Both the position numbers and the translations under genes were made by a program. Below, one piece after another: positions 46,440 to 56,547 of a stretch of 64,000 nt of DNA. This DNA comes from Dickeya fangzhongdai (GTDB taxonomy: Bacteria; Pseudomonadota; Gammaproteobacteria; Enterobacterales; Enterobacteriaceae). The notes below the pieces were generated by a model. The model was not told the DNA's origin, did no database searches, and saw only the letters and a list, made by a program, of their open reading frames with translations. How positions within the stretch are numbered: the first letter of the stretch is position 1; the number at the start of each line of letters is the position of its first letter. The stretch covers positions 2,294,001-2,358,000 of the forward strand of contig NZ_CP025003.1 of assembly GCF_002812485.1 (NCBI RefSeq), read 5' to 3'.

Positions 46440-47255
46440 CTAAAACAGCGACGACTGCTGCGGCCAGTCCGGGCAGGGCGGCATGCCGGAAATTACCGCA
46501 CTCAGATGCGGCCATAGCCGTTGCGCCAGTTCCGGCGCGCTGGCCGTACCGGCCGTGTGGATGAACAGGTAGGGGGAATGCGTTTGCCACTCCGCCAGTT
46601 TGGCGAGCCAGGGCATGAACCAGCGCAGGTTATCATCCGGATCTTCATTGCCGATAAACCGGATCAGCGGTTCTTCGGCGGTGCGCACCACATGCAACGG
46701 CACCTTCGGCTTTTTGCGCTGGGCGTCCCGCAGCGCGTCGCTGGTGGGGGCGGCATGATGCACCGGCCGGCTATCCATGATCACCCGGTTGAGTCCGCGC
46801 TGGTGCAACCCCTGATTAAGCTGGCGTTCTTCATCGCCTTTGGCGAAAAACAGCGGATGGCGGACTTCCACGCCATAACGGAATCCTCCTGCCGGCAAGG
46901 CGTCTATAAACTGCCACAGCGTGTCTGTCTGGTCTGGCCCAAAGGCAGACGGCAACTGTAGCCACAACTGTCCCAGCCGGTGGTGAATGGGTTCCAGACA
47001 ACGGAAAAACTCCGCCACCTGTTGCTGGCAATGGCGCAATCCGGCCTGATGACTGATGGCGGAAGGAAACTTGAAGCAGAATCGGAAATCGTCATGCGTC
47101 ATATCGCGCCAGCGCAACACGGACTCCGCCGACGGCAGCGCATAAAAGGTGGTGTTTCCCTCCACGCAGTTGAAGTGGCGGGCATAATCCGCCAGATCGC
47201 GCAGGCCCAGCCGGTTCCAGCCGGGGTGCTGCCACTGCGGTAAGCCGATATACAT
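46440..47255 (-). CDS. yecE: DUF72 protein YecE
   Basis: A 271-residue TIM-barrel protein of the DUF72 family (E. coli 272). Conserved segments are M-Y-I-G-L-P-Q-W, F-N-C-V-E-G-N-T-T-F-Y-A-L-P, F-C-F-K-F-P, Y-G-V-E-V-R-H-P, and the C-terminal P-Q-Q-S-S-L-F. The start at 47255 is preferred: AAGGA stands just upstream and homologues begin here, while the frame open to 47384 adds 43 unconserved residues. Function unknown; the barrel has a pocket with conserved R, H and E residues suggesting an enzyme. The region 47256-47583 upstream holds the divergent promoters of yecE and aspS and nothing else that I see. Confidence 0.94.
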   Translation of the reverse strand: MYIGLPQWQHPGWNRLGLRDLADYARHFNCVEGNTTFYALPSAESVLRWRDMTHDDFRFCFKFPSAISHQAGLRHCQQQVAEFFRCLEPIHHRLGQLWLQLPSAFGPDQTDTLWQFIDALPAGGFRYGVEVRHPLFFAKGDEERQLNQGLHQRGLNRVIMDSRPVHHAAPTSDALRDAQRKKPKVPLHVVRTAEEPLIRFIGNEDPDDNLRWFMPWLAKLAEWQTHSPYLFIHTAGTASAPELAQRLWPHLSAVISGMPPCPDWPQQSSLF

Positions 47256-47583
47256 AAATCCTTGTCCCGATAGGTCTCTCTGCGAGTGAACGTCCTGAAA
47301 CAGCCGGTCGCCATGACGGCTGATGTAACAGGGTTTTAGCATAATACCCCGCAATTGTGTAACCGACAGGCAAAAGCACGGCAAAAAGCAAAAAAGAGTA
47401 TGCGGGGCGGCCCGCAGACCGCTACCATCGTACTTATCGTTGTGGGGAAATTCCTTTATAATGCTCCCCTTTTTTCATTGGACTGTAATCCAGAAAAACC
47501 ATGCCGACCGGTTCACAGACCCTGTGTCGCCGCCAATTGGCGTATGAAACAGGGCGCCGGCGGCGGTGTAAAAGGACATCGTA

Positions 47584-49374
47584 ATGCGTACTGAATATTG
47601 CGGGCTGTTGAATTCGTCCCATGTGGGCCAGGAAGTAACGTTGTGCGGCTGGGTCAATCGCCGCCGCGATCTGGGTGGGCTGATTTTTATTGATATGCGT
47701 GACCGCGAAGGTCTGGTGCAGGTGTTCTTCGACCCGGATCGTCAGGAGGCCTTCACTCTGGCTTCCGAATTGCGCAACGAGTTCTGCATCCAACTGACCG
47801 GTGTGGTGCGCGCCCGTCCGGACAATCAGGTCAACAAAGAGATGGCGACCGGCGAAGTGGAAGTGCTGGCGACCGCGCTGACCATCATCAACCGGGCCGA
47901 ACCGCTGCCGCTGGATGCCAACCAAACCAACAGCGAAGAAGCGCGCCTGAAGTACCGTTACCTTGACCTGCGTCGTCCGGAAATGGCTCAGCGCCTGAAA
48001 ACCCGCGCCCGCATCACCAGCTTTGTGCGCCGCTTCATGGACAGCCACGGCTTCCTTGATATCGAAACCCCGATGCTGACCAAAGCCACGCCGGAAGGCG
48101 CCCGTGACTATCTGGTGCCGAGCCGTGTGCATAAAGGCAAATTCTACGCGCTGCCGCAGTCGCCGCAGTTGTTCAAGCAGTTGCTGATGATGTCCGGCTT
48201 TGACCGTTACTATCAGATCGTCAAATGCTTCCGCGACGAAGACCTGCGTGCCGACCGTCAGCCGGAATTTACCCAGATCGACGTGGAAACCTCCTTCATG
48301 ACCGCGCCGCAGGTGCGTCAAGTGATGGAAAAACTGGTGCGCGAGCTGTGGCTGGAAATCCACGGTGTGGATCTGGGCGACTTCCCGATCATGACGTTTG
48401 CTGAAGCCATGCGTCGCTTCGGCTCCGACAAACCGGACCTGCGCAACCCGCTGGAACTGGTGGATGTGGCCGATCTGCTCAAAGACGTGGACTTCAAAGT
48501 CTTCTCCGGTCCGGCCAACGATCCGAAAGGCCGCGTTGCCGCTATTCGCGTACCGGGCGGCGCACAGCTGAGCCGCAAACAGATTGACGAATACGCCAAA
48601 TTTATCGAAATCTACGGCGCCAAAGGGTTGGCTTACATCAAGGTTAACGAGAAAGCCAACGGCCTGGAAGGTATTCAGAGCCCGGTCGCCAAGTTCCTGA
48701 ACGACGGTATTCTGACAGCGTTGCTGGAGCGTACCGCGGCGGAAGACGGCGACATCCTGTTCTTCGGCGCCGACAGCGCCAAAGTGGTGACGGACGCGCT
48801 GGGCGCACTGCGCCTGAAACTGGGTCGCGACCTGAAAATCACCAACGAAAACAGCTGGCAGCCGCTGTGGGTCATCGACTTCCCGATGTTCGAGGATGAC
48901 GGCGAAGGCGGCCTGGCCGCGATGCACCACCCGTTCACCGCGCCGCGCGATATGTCGCCGACAGAGCTGGAAGCCAACCCGACGGCCGCTATCGCCAACG
49001 CTTACGACATGGTGTTGAACGGTTACGAAGTCGGCGGCGGTTCGGTGCGTATCCACCGTAGCGAAATGCAACAGACGGTATTCCGCATTCTCGGCATTGA
49101 CGAGCGGCAGCAGCGCGAAAAATTCGGCTTCCTGCTGGATGCGCTGAAGTTCGGCACCCCGCCGCACGCCGGTCTGGCTTTCGGCCTCGACCGTCTGGTG
49201 ATGCTGCTGACCGGCACCGACAATATTCGCGACGTGATAGCGTTCCCGAAAACCACCGCAGCCGCCTGCCTGATGACCGAAGCGCCGAGCTTCGCCAACC
49301 CGTCGGCACTGGATGAACTCTCCATCGCGGTGGTGGGTAAGGGCAAAGCCGCGCAGGATGCAGAGAACCAGTAA
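47584..49374 (+). CDS. aspS: Aspartyl-tRNA synthetase
   Basis: A 596-residue class IIb synthetase (E. coli 590) that charges tRNA-Asp. The N-terminal OB-fold anticodon-binding domain ([18 protein letters not shown]) covers residues 1-110. Motif 2 is [16 protein letters not shown], the bacterial GAD insertion spans about 290-420, and motif 3 is [13 protein letters not shown]. The bacterial-type insertion marks it as the discriminating form. nudB starts one base after the stop codon, so aspS and nudB are cotranscribed. Confidence 0.98.
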   Translation: MRTEYCGLLNSSHVGQEVTLCGWVNRRRDLGGLIFIDMRDREGLVQVFFDPDRQEAFTLASELRNEFCIQLTGVVRARPDNQVNKEMATGEVEVLATALTIINRAEPLPLDANQTNSEEARLKYRYLDLRRPEMAQRLKTRARITSFVRRFMDSHGFLDIETPMLTKATPEGARDYLVPSRVHKGKFYALPQSPQLFKQLLMMSGFDRYYQIVKCFRDEDLRADRQPEFTQIDVETSFMTAPQVRQVMEKLVRELWLEIHGVDLGDFPIMTFAEAMRRFGSDKPDLRNPLELVDVADLLKDVDFKVFSGPANDPKGRVAAIRVPGGAQLSRKQIDEYAKFIEIYGAKGLAYIKVNEKANGLEGIQSPVAKFLNDGILTALLERTAAEDGDILFFGADSAKVVTDALGALRLKLGRDLKITNENSWQPLWVIDFPMFEDDGEGGLAAMHHPFTAPRDMSPTELEANPTAAIANAYDMVLNGYEVGGGSVRIHRSEMQQTVFRILGIDERQQREKFGFLLDALKFGTPPHAGLAFGLDRLVMLLTGTDNIRDVIAFPKTTAAACLMTEAPSFANPSALDELSIAVVGKGKAAQDAENQ

Positions 49375-49375
49375 G

Positions 49376-49819
49376 ATGAACTATAAGCGACCCGTTTCGG
49401 TGCTGGTGGTGATTTATGCCCGGAATACCGGACGGGTGCTCATGCTTCAGCGGCGCGATGATCCGGATTTCTGGCAGTCGGTCACCGGCAGCCTGGAGGA
49501 GGATGAAAGCGCGCGATGTGCCGCACAGCGTGAAGTGAAAGAAGAAGTTAACATCGACATCGCTGCCGAGGCGCTGACGCTGGTTGACTGTCAACGCAGT
49601 GTGGAATTCGAGCTTTTTGCTCATTTGAGACGTCGCTATGCCCCTGGCGTCACGCATAACCTGGAACACTGGTTTTGCCTGGCGTTACCTGATGAACGCC
49701 CGGTGGAGATCAGTGAACATCTGGCTTATCAGTGGCTGGGTGCGCCCGATGCGGCGCGGTTGACCAAATCCTGGAGCAACCGGCAGGCGATTGAAGAATT
49801 TGTTATTTGTCCAGCCTAG
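49376..49819 (+). CDS. nudB: Dihydroneopterin triphosphate diphosphatase
   Basis: A 147-residue Nudix hydrolase (E. coli 150). It removes pyrophosphate from 7,8-dihydroneopterin triphosphate in folate synthesis. The Nudix box is complete: G-S-L-E-E-D-E, seven residues, then R-E-V-K-E-E-V. The N-terminal K-R-P-V-S-V-L-V-V-I-Y-A matches NudB. The ATG at 49376 is one base after the aspS stop; longer in-frame starts lie inside aspS and are not conserved. The order aspS-nudB-yebC-ruvC is the ancestral enterobacterial one. Confidence 0.96.
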   Translation: MNYKRPVSVLVVIYARNTGRVLMLQRRDDPDFWQSVTGSLEEDESARCAAQREVKEEVNIDIAAEALTLVDCQRSVEFELFAHLRRRYAPGVTHNLEHWFCLALPDERPVEISEHLAYQWLGAPDAARLTKSWSNRQAIEEFVICPA

Positions 49820-49961
49820 CCTGATAGATTTCGCGTTGCGGCAAAACGGCGACCGAGCGAATCCCGGCGCTTACCCGCGTAAGTGTCCGGGGGAACGAGG
49901 GTGCTAACGCCGCGGCGGCGCGAAAGATAAAGGGAACAACAGGCTTTTTTCGGAGATTTTT

Positions 49962-50705
49962 ATGGCAGGTCATAGTAAGTGGGCCAACACTAAGCATCGC
50001 AAAGCAGCACAGGACGCCAAACGCGGCAAGATTTTTACCAAGATTATCCGCGAACTGGTTACCGCGGCCCGTCTGGGCGGCGGCGATCCCGGCTCCAACC
50101 CCCGCCTGCGTGCTGCCATCGATAAAGCGCTGTCCAACAACATGACGCGCGACACCCTGAACCGGGCGATTGCGCGCGGCGTGGGCGGCGATGACGACGC
50201 CAACATGGAAACCATCATTTATGAAGGCTACGGCCCGGGCGGCACCGCGGTGATGGTAGAGTGTCTGAGCGACAACCGTAATCGTACCGTGTCCGAAGTT
50301 CGTCATGCTTTCACTAAATGCGGCGGCAACCTGGGAACCGACGGTTCCGTGTCCTACCTGTTCACCAAAAAAGGCGTGATTTCCTATGCGCCGGGTCTGG
50401 ATGAAGATACGGTGATGGATGCGGCGCTGGAAGCCGGCGCTGACGACGTGGTGTCCTATGACGATGGCGCGATCGACGTGTTTACGCCGTGGGAAATTTT
50501 CGGTCAGGTAAAAGACGCGCTGGACGCGGCCGGTCTGGTGGCCGAGTCGGCCGAAGTGTCGATGATTCCGTCCACCAAAGCGGACATGGACGCTGACACC
50601 GCACCGAAACTGATGCGTCTTATCGACATGCTGGAAGACTGCGACGACGTGCAGGAGGTTTACCACAACGGTGAGATCTCCGACGAGGTAGCGGCACTGC
50701 TGTAA
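49962..50705 (+). CDS. yebC: YebC/PmpR family protein
   Basis: A 247-residue cytosolic protein (E. coli 246) of the YebC/TACO1 family. The family N-terminus is [20 protein letters not shown]. Further motifs are [17 protein letters not shown] and [11 protein letters not shown]. Family members have been described as transcription regulators and, more recently, as translation factors helping ribosomes at proline-rich stretches; the role here is open. It is followed by ruvC after 40 bases and is probably cotranscribed with it. Confidence 0.97.
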   Translation: MAGHSKWANTKHRKAAQDAKRGKIFTKIIRELVTAARLGGGDPGSNPRLRAAIDKALSNNMTRDTLNRAIARGVGGDDDANMETIIYEGYGPGGTAVMVECLSDNRNRTVSEVRHAFTKCGGNLGTDGSVSYLFTKKGVISYAPGLDEDTVMDAALEAGADDVVSYDDGAIDVFTPWEIFGQVKDALDAAGLVAESAEVSMIPSTKADMDADTAPKLMRLIDMLEDCDDVQEVYHNGEISDEVAALL

Positions 50706-50745
50706 TGGCAGTTTTCCTTGCTAAACAGGCGACCGGGGGAGAACG

Positions 50746-51267
50746 ATGAGTATTATTCTCGGCATCGACCCCGGTTCCCGCGTCACCGGTTATGGCATTG
50801 TCCGCCAGCAAGGCCGGCAGATCAGCTATCTGGGTAGCGGTTGCATCCGCACCGCGGTGGATGATCTGCCCACTCGCCTCAAGCTGATTTATGCCGGCGT
50901 CAGTGAAATCATCACCCAGTTTCAGCCCGATTATTTCGCTATCGAGCAGGTTTTTATGGCTCGCAATGCTGACTCGGCGTTGAAGCTGGGGCAGGCGCGC
51001 GGCGCGGCGATCGTCGCGGCGGTGAACCAGTCGTTGCCGGTGTTTGAATACGCCGCACGACAGGTGAAACAAACGGTGGTCGGCACCGGTGCGGCAGAAA
51101 AAAGCCAGGTGCAACACATGGTGAAAACGCTGCTCAAATTGCCCGCCAGCCCGCAGGCCGACGCCGCCGATGCACTGGCGATTGCCATTACGCATTGTCA
51201 TTTCAGCCAGAATTTGTCGCGCATCAGCCATGACAAACTGACGCTGGCGCGTGGTCGGCTGCGTTGA
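50746..51267 (+). CDS. ruvC: Holliday junction resolvase RuvC
   Basis: A 173-residue RNase H-fold endonuclease (E. coli 173). A dimer cuts Holliday junctions symmetrically after RuvAB branch migration. The four acidic catalytic residues are in place: the aspartate in L-G-I-D-P-G, the glutamate in F-A-I-E-Q-V-F, and two aspartates in [12 protein letters not shown]. ruvA lies more than 11 kb away rather than close by as in E. coli, because a carbohydrate block is inserted between them. A short hairpin follows the gene. Confidence 0.97.
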   Translation: MSIILGIDPGSRVTGYGIVRQQGRQISYLGSGCIRTAVDDLPTRLKLIYAGVSEIITQFQPDYFAIEQVFMARNADSALKLGQARGAAIVAAVNQSLPVFEYAARQVKQTVVGTGAAEKSQVQHMVKTLLKLPASPQADAADALAIAITHCHFSQNLSRISHDKLTLARGRLR

Positions 51268-51350
51268 CGGCCAGTTTCCCTCGCTATTCACTCTGCACCG
51301 TGGGCACCGCTCGTCAAGTGAGGGGCGAGGCCCGATAATCGGTTTCCCAT

Positions 51351-51374
51351 CGGCCGCCATGCGCGGCCGCTTTT
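51351..51374 (+). terminator. Probable terminator of ruvC
   Basis: The stem CGGCCGC / GCGGCCG (51351-51357 with 51363-51369) is followed by C and four Ts. It also lies just after the stop codon of the convergent regulator gene on the minus strand. Confidence 0.6.
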
Positions 51375-51385
51375 CCATCCGGGCG

Positions 51386-52348
51386 CTATTTCGCCTGTTC
51401 CAGATTCAGCACCGTGCGGGCATTGCTGGCGCTGGTGGCAATCACATCGATAATCCCGGAGCGTAAGGCCGCCAGTATCGCCGTAGCCTTGGTATTCTCG
51501 GCGGCGATGGCGATGACGCAGGGAATTTTACGCAGTTGCTCCGGGCTGAGCCCAATCACCCGGTCGTTCATCACGGTGTCCACCGGCGTACCCTGCATAT
51601 CGAGGAAGGAGTAACCGGCAATGTCGCCCACCACCCCCTGTTCCTGACGCGCGGTGATGATCTCCTGCGAGGTAAACCAGCCCAGTTGCACCATGAAACT
51701 GTTTTCATTCATATCCCCCAACCCCACCAGCGCGATGTCCGCTTTGCTTGCGCGTTCCAGCGTTTCGCTAATCAACCGGTTCTGCATGAAGGCGGCTTTC
51801 ATCGCCGGGTTTTCCACGTAGGCCGGGGCGTACAGGGTTTCGCTGCTGGCGTTGAACTTGCGCGCCAGATGACGGCTGATGTGGTCGGCGTCGATCAGTT
51901 CGCCGTCGCGTTTGGTGCCGCCGATGCCGCAAATGAATTTGCACTGCCGTTCGGGAAAAACGCCGACATGGCTGGCGACGGCGGCGACGTTGCGGCCTTG
52001 TCCCACCGCGATGGTCATGCCGTTTTTGATAATGCTGGACAGATAGGTGGAAACCAGCGACGCCACCTGCTGACGCTGTTCCTCTTCATCATGATGGTCG
52101 AGGGCGATCAGCGCGCGTTTGATGCCGAAACTCCGGATGAACTGCTGTTCGATCTGCGAACTGAAAACCGGATGGTAGCGCACATTGATTTCGACGATAC
52201 CTTCCGCGCGCGCGCGTTTCAGCAGGCGCCCCACCTTGATGCGGGAGATGCCGAAACGGCTGGCGATTTCCTCTTGCGTCTGTTCGTTTTCGTAATAGGC
52301 GACGGCAATTTCCGTCAGTAGTTCGCTGTCTGAATCGAATTCACTCAT
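51386..52348 (-). CDS. SorC/DeoR-type transcription regulator
   Basis: A 320-residue regulator of the SorC family. Residues about 21-46 form the helix-turn-helix (T-Q-E-E-I-A-S-R-F-G-I-S-R-I-K-V-G-R-L-L). Residues 60-315 form the sugar-phosphate-binding domain with the usual I-A-V-G-Q-G-R-N-V, G-I-G-G-T-K and V-G-L-G-D-M motifs. Such proteins respond to phosphorylated sugars and usually control adjacent catabolic operons. It lies downstream of the triosephosphate-isomerase-like gene on the same strand and is divergent from the pdxA2 operon, so it most likely controls both. Inverted copies of a GAACATTTG motif in the divergent region are candidate operators. A similar protein regulates erythritol catabolism in rhizobia and Brucella (EryD), consistent with the enzymes here. 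Confidence 0.92.
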   Translation of the reverse strand: MSEFDSDSELLTEIAVAYYENEQTQEEIASRFGISRIKVGRLLKRARAEGIVEINVRYHPVFSSQIEQQFIRSFGIKRALIALDHHDEEEQRQQVASLVSTYLSSIIKNGMTIAVGQGRNVAAVASHVGVFPERQCKFICGIGGTKRDGELIDADHISRHLARKFNASSETLYAPAYVENPAMKAAFMQNRLISETLERASKADIALVGLGDMNENSFMVQLGWFTSQEIITARQEQGVVGDIAGYSFLDMQGTPVDTVMNDRVIGLSPEQLRKIPCVIAIAAENTKATAILAALRSGIIDVIATSASNARTVLNLEQAK

Positions 52349-52410
52349 GGATTAACTCGCCATTGTGTGGTTGCAAAGAGGCTCCTGGCCATGTCTCGTC
52401 ATTATTCCGT

Positions 52411-52438
52411 CGCCGGCCGGCTGCGAAATGGGCCGGCG
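52411..52438. repeat. GC-rich hairpin between the isomerase and regulator genes
   Basis: An 8-bp stem (CGCCGGCC at 52411-52418 with GGCCGGCG at 52431-52438) lies in the 190-base gap. There is no T-tract, so it may stabilise or separate the mRNA rather than end transcription. Confidence 0.55.
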
Positions 52439-52538
52439 TGCGGGAGCCTGCTGGCTGAATGTGGGCTACCGGCCCCCCGCGGGCGACGAAAATTGAAAAT
52501 GACGCCTGTGCAGCGCCAACTGCGGCTCGGCGGTGTTC

Positions 52539-53324
52539 TTAGCGATCCAGTAACGTCGCGACGCCGTGCACCAACCGACAAAAATCCTCTGCGTCCCATG
52601 CCGACCGACCGATGAATAATCCATCGATATCAGGGCATTGGATCAGCTCGGGGCTATTATGCTGATTTACGCTGCCACCGTACAGCAACGTCACGTTTTC
52701 CGCGGTGGCGGCGCCGTAAGCGTCCGCCAGCGCCTGCCGTAGGGCGCGATGGATAGCCTGCGCTTCGGCGGCCGTCGCCGGGGTACCGCCGTCGCCGATC
52801 GCCCACACGGGTTCATACGCGATGATCACCTGTTCAACCTGCGCGCGCTCCAGCCCGGCCAGGGCAATTTTCATCTGGCGCACGACGGTTTCGGTAGAGA
52901 CTCCCCAGCCTTTTTCCTGCGCGCTGTCGCCGACACACACCAGCGGCCGTAGCTGATAGCGTAGCGCGGCCTGCACTTTTTTCCGAATATTCGCGTCACT
53001 TTCAGCAAAGTCGCGGCGTCGCTCCGAATGGCCCAGCTCTACCAGCGCGGCGCCGCAGTCGCGCACCATGACCGGTGAGATTTCCCCGGTCCAGGCGCCC
53101 GCGTCGGCATAGTGCATGTTCTGGGCGCCGGTCAGGCAGTTGACGCCGTGCTGGCGCAACCGTTCGGTCACCTCCCGGATCAGCGTAAAAGGGGGGATGA
53201 CGAACGGCTGGATGCGGGGGCCGGCGGCGGCATTGAGCCGGGCGGCCAGCACATCGCAATAGGCTTTGGCGTCGTCCAGGGTTTTGTTCATTTTCCAACT
53301 GGTGCCCAGCATCAGGTTTCTCAT
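52539..53324 (-). CDS. Triosephosphate-isomerase paralogue, EryH/LerI-like tetrulose phosphate isomerase
   Basis: A 261-residue TIM-barrel enzyme with all three catalytic residues of triosephosphate isomerase: K11 in S-W-K-M-N, H99 in E-L-G-H-S-E-R-R and E171 in A-Y-E-P-V-W-A-I-G. Its flanking motifs (G-T-S-W-K-M-N-K-T, G-A-Q-N-M-H, G-A-W-T-G-E-I-S-P, G-R-S-A-W) are closer to the second TIM of Brucella and rhizobia than to housekeeping TpiA. That enzyme, called EryH or LerI, isomerises L-erythrulose-1-phosphate in erythritol breakdown. The assignment is by remembered sequence likeness. A simple triose phosphate isomerase role, consuming DHAP made by PdxA2, is also possible. It is transcribed with the regulator and divergently from pdxA2. 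Confidence 0.88.
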   Translation of the reverse strand: MRNLMLGTSWKMNKTLDDAKAYCDVLAARLNAAAGPRIQPFVIPPFTLIREVTERLRQHGVNCLTGAQNMHYADAGAWTGEISPVMVRDCGAALVELGHSERRRDFAESDANIRKKVQAALRYQLRPLVCVGDSAQEKGWGVSTETVVRQMKIALAGLERAQVEQVIIAYEPVWAIGDGGTPATAAEAQAIHRALRQALADAYGAATAENVTLLYGGSVNQHNSPELIQCPDIDGLFIGRSAWDAEDFCRLVHGVATLLDR

Positions 53325-53401
53325 TAATCACTCCCGTTATCACTATTCTCCTGAGGTGAGGGTAACAAAAGTCTCCACGCTGTTACTTATAATCATGACT
53401 A

Positions 53402-53540
53402 AAACAAATGTTCGATCACAAATTTCCCCAGTCAAGGATATTTCTGTATAAAACGTGACCTTATTCAAGGTTATTTGTTTTCCTTACCGTAAACTGCCAC
53501 CTAACAAAAGTTATTTAAGTGAACATATGAACATTTGGTT
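53402..53540. promoter_or_regulatory. Candidate SorC-type operators in the divergent control region
   Basis: AAACAAATGTTC (53402-53413) recurs as its reverse complement, GAACATTTGGTT (53529-53540), at 11 of 12 positions. A further GAACAT half-site opens at 53521. Between them is the imperfect palindrome TGACCTT / AAGGTTA (about 53456-53473). The region separates the isomerase-regulator pair from the pdxA2 operon and is the natural place for a shared operator. No promoter boxes could be fixed. Confidence 0.5.
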
Positions 53541-53569
53541 GTTCTGGCCATGTGAAAAAGGTGAAAAAT

Positions 53570-54595
53570 ATGTCGGTTGAGAAAAAACCTGTGGTTGATA
53601 GAAAGCCTGTTGTAGCCCTTACCGTCGGTGACCCGGCGGGCATCGGCCCGGAAATCTCCGTCGCCACCATGATGAATCAAACGGTGTATGAGGAGTGCCG
53701 GCCGTTCCTGATTGGTTCAGTGCCCATCATCCGGCGGGCGATGGCAATCTGGAACTGCGACTTCGCCATCAACGTGATTCACTCGCTGGCCGAAGCCCGC
53801 TTCACCTGGGGAACGCTGGACGTGCTGGAAACCGGCGACTACGACTGCGACGGCATTGTCTGGGGGAAAGTGCAGAAGCAGGCCGGCCAGATGTCGCTGG
53901 ATTACGTGATGAAATCCATTGCGCTGGGGATGGCCGGCGAGATTGACGTGGTATCTACCGCGCCTATCCATAAGGAAGCCATCAAGCTGGCGGGCTGCAA
54001 GCTGCCCGGCCACACCGAAATCTATCAGGTGGAAACCGGCTCCGATTACGGCCTGACCATGTTCCACGTGCAGAAGCTGCGGGTGTTCTTCGTCAGCCGC
54101 CACATGGCGTTGAAAGACGCGTGCGACTACGCCAATAAGGAACGGGTGCTGGCCTGCGTACAACAGATTCACCACGAATTCACCGCGCTGAATATCAAGC
54201 AGCCGCGCATTGCGGTCGCGGCGCTCAATCCCCACGCCTCCGACAACGGGCTGTTCGGACGCGAGGAGAAAGACAACCTCATTCCGGCGGTACAGGCGGC
54301 GCAGGCGCTGGGGATCAACGCTATCGGGCCGGTTCCGGCCGACTCGGTTTTCCACCTGGGCAAACTGGGGCATTACGACGCGATCCTTTCTCTCTACCAC
54401 GATCAGGGGCATATCGCCTGCAAAACGCTGGACTTCGAGCGCTCGGTCACCATCACCTTCGGCCTGCCGTTTATGCGCAGTTCCGTAGACCACGGCACGG
54501 CGTTTGATATTGCCGGGACCGGCAAGGCCGGCACCGTCAGCATGCTGGAGTCCACCCTGGTGGCGGCCCGCTACTGGAAGATGAAACACCGATAA
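53570..54595 (+). CDS. pdxA2: PdxA2-type 4-phosphate dehydrogenase (tetronate catabolism)
   Basis: A 341-residue member of the PdxA family, cytosolic, NAD- and metal-dependent. The catabolic PdxA2 subgroup oxidises and decarboxylates 4-phospho-D-threonate or 4-phospho-D-erythronate to dihydroxyacetone phosphate. This branch is regularly encoded next to a DUF1537 kinase, as here. Family motifs are [12 protein letters not shown] near the N-terminus, and three metal-ligand histidines in P-G-H-T-E, P-H-A-S-D-N-G and Y-H-D-Q-G-H. The start at ATG 53570 is supported by AAGGTG six bases upstream; a GTG six codons earlier is also open. It leads an operon of seven genes, and a 9-bp hairpin separates it from the kinase gene. 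Confidence 0.92.
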   Translation: MSVEKKPVVDRKPVVALTVGDPAGIGPEISVATMMNQTVYEECRPFLIGSVPIIRRAMAIWNCDFAINVIHSLAEARFTWGTLDVLETGDYDCDGIVWGKVQKQAGQMSLDYVMKSIALGMAGEIDVVSTAPIHKEAIKLAGCKLPGHTEIYQVETGSDYGLTMFHVQKLRVFFVSRHMALKDACDYANKERVLACVQQIHHEFTALNIKQPRIAVAALNPHASDNGLFGREEKDNLIPAVQAAQALGINAIGPVPADSVFHLGKLGHYDAILSLYHDQGHIACKTLDFERSVTITFGLPFMRSSVDHGTAFDIAGTGKAGTVSMLESTLVAARYWKMKHR

Positions 54596-54603
54596 CCGCA
54601 GGT

Positions 54604-54626
54604 ACGTACCCGCGAGCCGGGTACGT
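54604..54626 (+). other. Intercistronic hairpin pdxA2 / kinase
   Basis: A perfect 9-bp stem (ACGTACCCG at 54604-54612 with CGGGTACGT at 54618-54626) lies between the two genes, 26 bases before the next start codon. GTCTTT follows, so it could give partial termination or protect the upstream message. Confidence 0.7.
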
Positions 54627-54651
54627 GTCTTTCCGGAGAAAGGAGAACCGC

Positions 54652-56370
54652 ATGAAACGTTATCTGGAAATTACCCGCGGCAGCAAAGGCTGGGGCGGGC
54701 CGCTGACCATCGAAGTGGCGGCGGGGAAAAAGATTGCTTATATCACCGGGGGGATCCGGCCCGCGGTGGTGGATCGACTGATGGAGCTGACCGGCTGGGA
54801 AGGCGTGGATGTGTTCAAACATGGCGAGCCGGCGGAGCAGGACATCGGGCTGGTGGTGATCGATTGCGGCGGCACGTTGCGCTGCGGCCTGTACCCCAAG
54901 CGCGGCATTCCCACCGTTAACCTGCATCCGACCGGTAAAACCGGGCCGCTGGCGGCGTTTATTCGTGAAGATATTTACGTGTCCGGCGTGACGCCGGCCG
55001 GGGTTCAGTTGCGCAGTGAAGGCGGGCAGGGCGACCGGCTGGGCATTGTGGCGGATGACCTGACCGGCGCGACCACCGTCGGGGTGCTGCTGGCGCGCAG
55101 CGGGATCCGGACTGCGGCATTTTTTGACACCGACTCCTTTGACGCCTGCGATTCGGAGTGGCAGGCGATGGTGATCAGCAGCAATAGCCGACCGCTGCCG
55201 AAAGCGGAAGCGCAACAGCTGGTGCGTCAGGCCACGCTGTCATTGCAGGCGCGGGGCGCGCGCTACTTCACCAAGCGCGTCGATACCACGCTGCGCGGCG
55301 GCATCGGGTATGAAATCGATGCCATGCTGGAGGTGCTGCCGCAGGAAACCGTGGCGGTCGTCGTGCCGGCGATGCCGCAGTCGCGCCGGATTCTGGTGGG
55401 GGGCTACTCGGTCATCGATTCGGTGGCGCTGTCGTGCACCGATGTGGCTAAAGACGTCCGCACGCCGGTGACGGAAACCTTTGTGCCGGAGTTGCTGGCC
55501 GCGCAGACGCACCATCACGTCGGTCATATCGCTTTGTCGTGCGTGCTCAAGGGGTACGATGCGGTCAGCCAGGCGCTGAGCCGGCTGCAACAGGACGGCG
55601 CGCGTATCATGGTGGTGGACGCTATCTCGCTGGCGGATGTTGAAACCATCGCCCGGGCGGTGACGCTGCTGAACTGGAACGTACTGGCGGTGGATCCGGG
55701 GCCGTTTACCGAACGGCTGGCCTGGGCGCGGGAGATGATCCGCGATGAACCGCGTCCGGAACCGATCGCGGTACCGGTGAGCCAACAGCAAGGGTCGATC
55801 GTGGTAGTGGCGGGCAGCGCCACGCCGGTGACCAAACGACAACTGACCCGACTGATCGAACAGGATTCGCGCGTGTGCCATATCCCGGTGGATGCGGAAC
55901 TGCTGATCGACCGGGAGCATTCCGCCGCGATTGAAGTGCAGCGGGTGGTGCGTCAGGCGCAGGAGTGCGTGCGTACGCATCATAACGCCATTTTCGTGTT
56001 CGAATCGGCGCTGACCGGTCGGTTGCTGGATTTGGCGCAGGAGGAGCAGCGTTTTGGGCTGGCGCACGGACAAGCGGCCGACAACATCAATCGCGGGCTG
56101 GGGGATATCGTCCAGGCGGTGCTGGATGCGGGCGGCGGCGACATCCGCGGGTTGTATATGACCGGAGGCGACACCATGGTGAACGTGCTCAGGCGGCTTG
56201 GCGCCAGCGGTATCGAAATGGTGGATTACGTGATACCGCAAACCGATCTGGTCAGGATTATCGGCGGCGATTACAACGGGCTGGTGTGTGTGGGCAAGGG
56301 CGGCTTGACCGGTTCGGATGAGGTGATTCATACCATCGTCGAACATATTTATCGCGAAGCGACGCAGTAA
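54652..56370 (+). CDS. Fusion of glucitol-type PTS EIIB domain with DUF1537 four-carbon acid sugar kinase
   Basis: A 572-residue two-part protein. Residues 1-115 match the EIIB domain of glucitol PTS protein SrlE almost throughout: [30 protein letters not shown], and the phosphocysteine region [10 protein letters not shown] (C72 and C78). Residues 128-570 are a DUF1537/YgbK kinase. Its N-terminal substrate domain starts [10 protein letters not shown], and its C-terminal nucleotide-binding domain contains M-T-G-G-D-T-M and G-K-G-G-L-T-G. The kinase would phosphorylate a tetronate such as D-threonate for PdxA2. The domain fusion suggests that PTS phosphate on the cysteine regulates or feeds this step. 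The ATG follows AAGGAG. I know no characterised protein of this layout. Confidence 0.93.
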   Translation: MKRYLEITRGSKGWGGPLTIEVAAGKKIAYITGGIRPAVVDRLMELTGWEGVDVFKHGEPAEQDIGLVVIDCGGTLRCGLYPKRGIPTVNLHPTGKTGPLAAFIREDIYVSGVTPAGVQLRSEGGQGDRLGIVADDLTGATTVGVLLARSGIRTAAFFDTDSFDACDSEWQAMVISSNSRPLPKAEAQQLVRQATLSLQARGARYFTKRVDTTLRGGIGYEIDAMLEVLPQETVAVVVPAMPQSRRILVGGYSVIDSVALSCTDVAKDVRTPVTETFVPELLAAQTHHHVGHIALSCVLKGYDAVSQALSRLQQDGARIMVVDAISLADVETIARAVTLLNWNVLAVDPGPFTERLAWAREMIRDEPRPEPIAVPVSQQQGSIVVVAGSATPVTKRQLTRLIEQDSRVCHIPVDAELLIDREHSAAIEVQRVVRQAQECVRTHHNAIFVFESALTGRLLDLAQEEQRFGLAHGQAADNINRGLGDIVQAVLDAGGGDIRGLYMTGGDTMVNVLRRLGASGIEMVDYVIPQTDLVRIIGGDYNGLVCVGKGGLTGSDEVIHTIVEHIYREATQ

Positions 56371-56371
56371 T

Positions 56372-56403
56372 ATAACTGGAAAGTAACATAACCGGAAAAT
56401 AAC
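56372..56403. repeat. Two tandem 16-bp repeats downstream of the kinase gene
   Basis: 56372-56387 and 56388-56403 match at 14 of 16 positions (ATAACTGGAAAGTAAC-type unit). They start one base after the kinase stop codon, in the 177-base gap before the permease gene. Confidence 0.75.
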
Positions 56404-56547
56404 GTATCCGCAGATGGGTTATTTCTTACTGATTCTGCGTGCGGTGTTCTTCACTTATTTTTGCTATTGGTATTATTCAGGATATGGGCCGAACCTATTC
56501 AATAACAATAGGCCTGAAGTGACTCTACCCTACAAAAGAGAAACGCC

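Noticed and set aside
47434..49167. 577-codon frame antisense to aspS
   Set aside because: The plus strand encodes a complete aspartyl-tRNA synthetase; the antisense product has the repetitive V/H/F/Q composition of a shadow.
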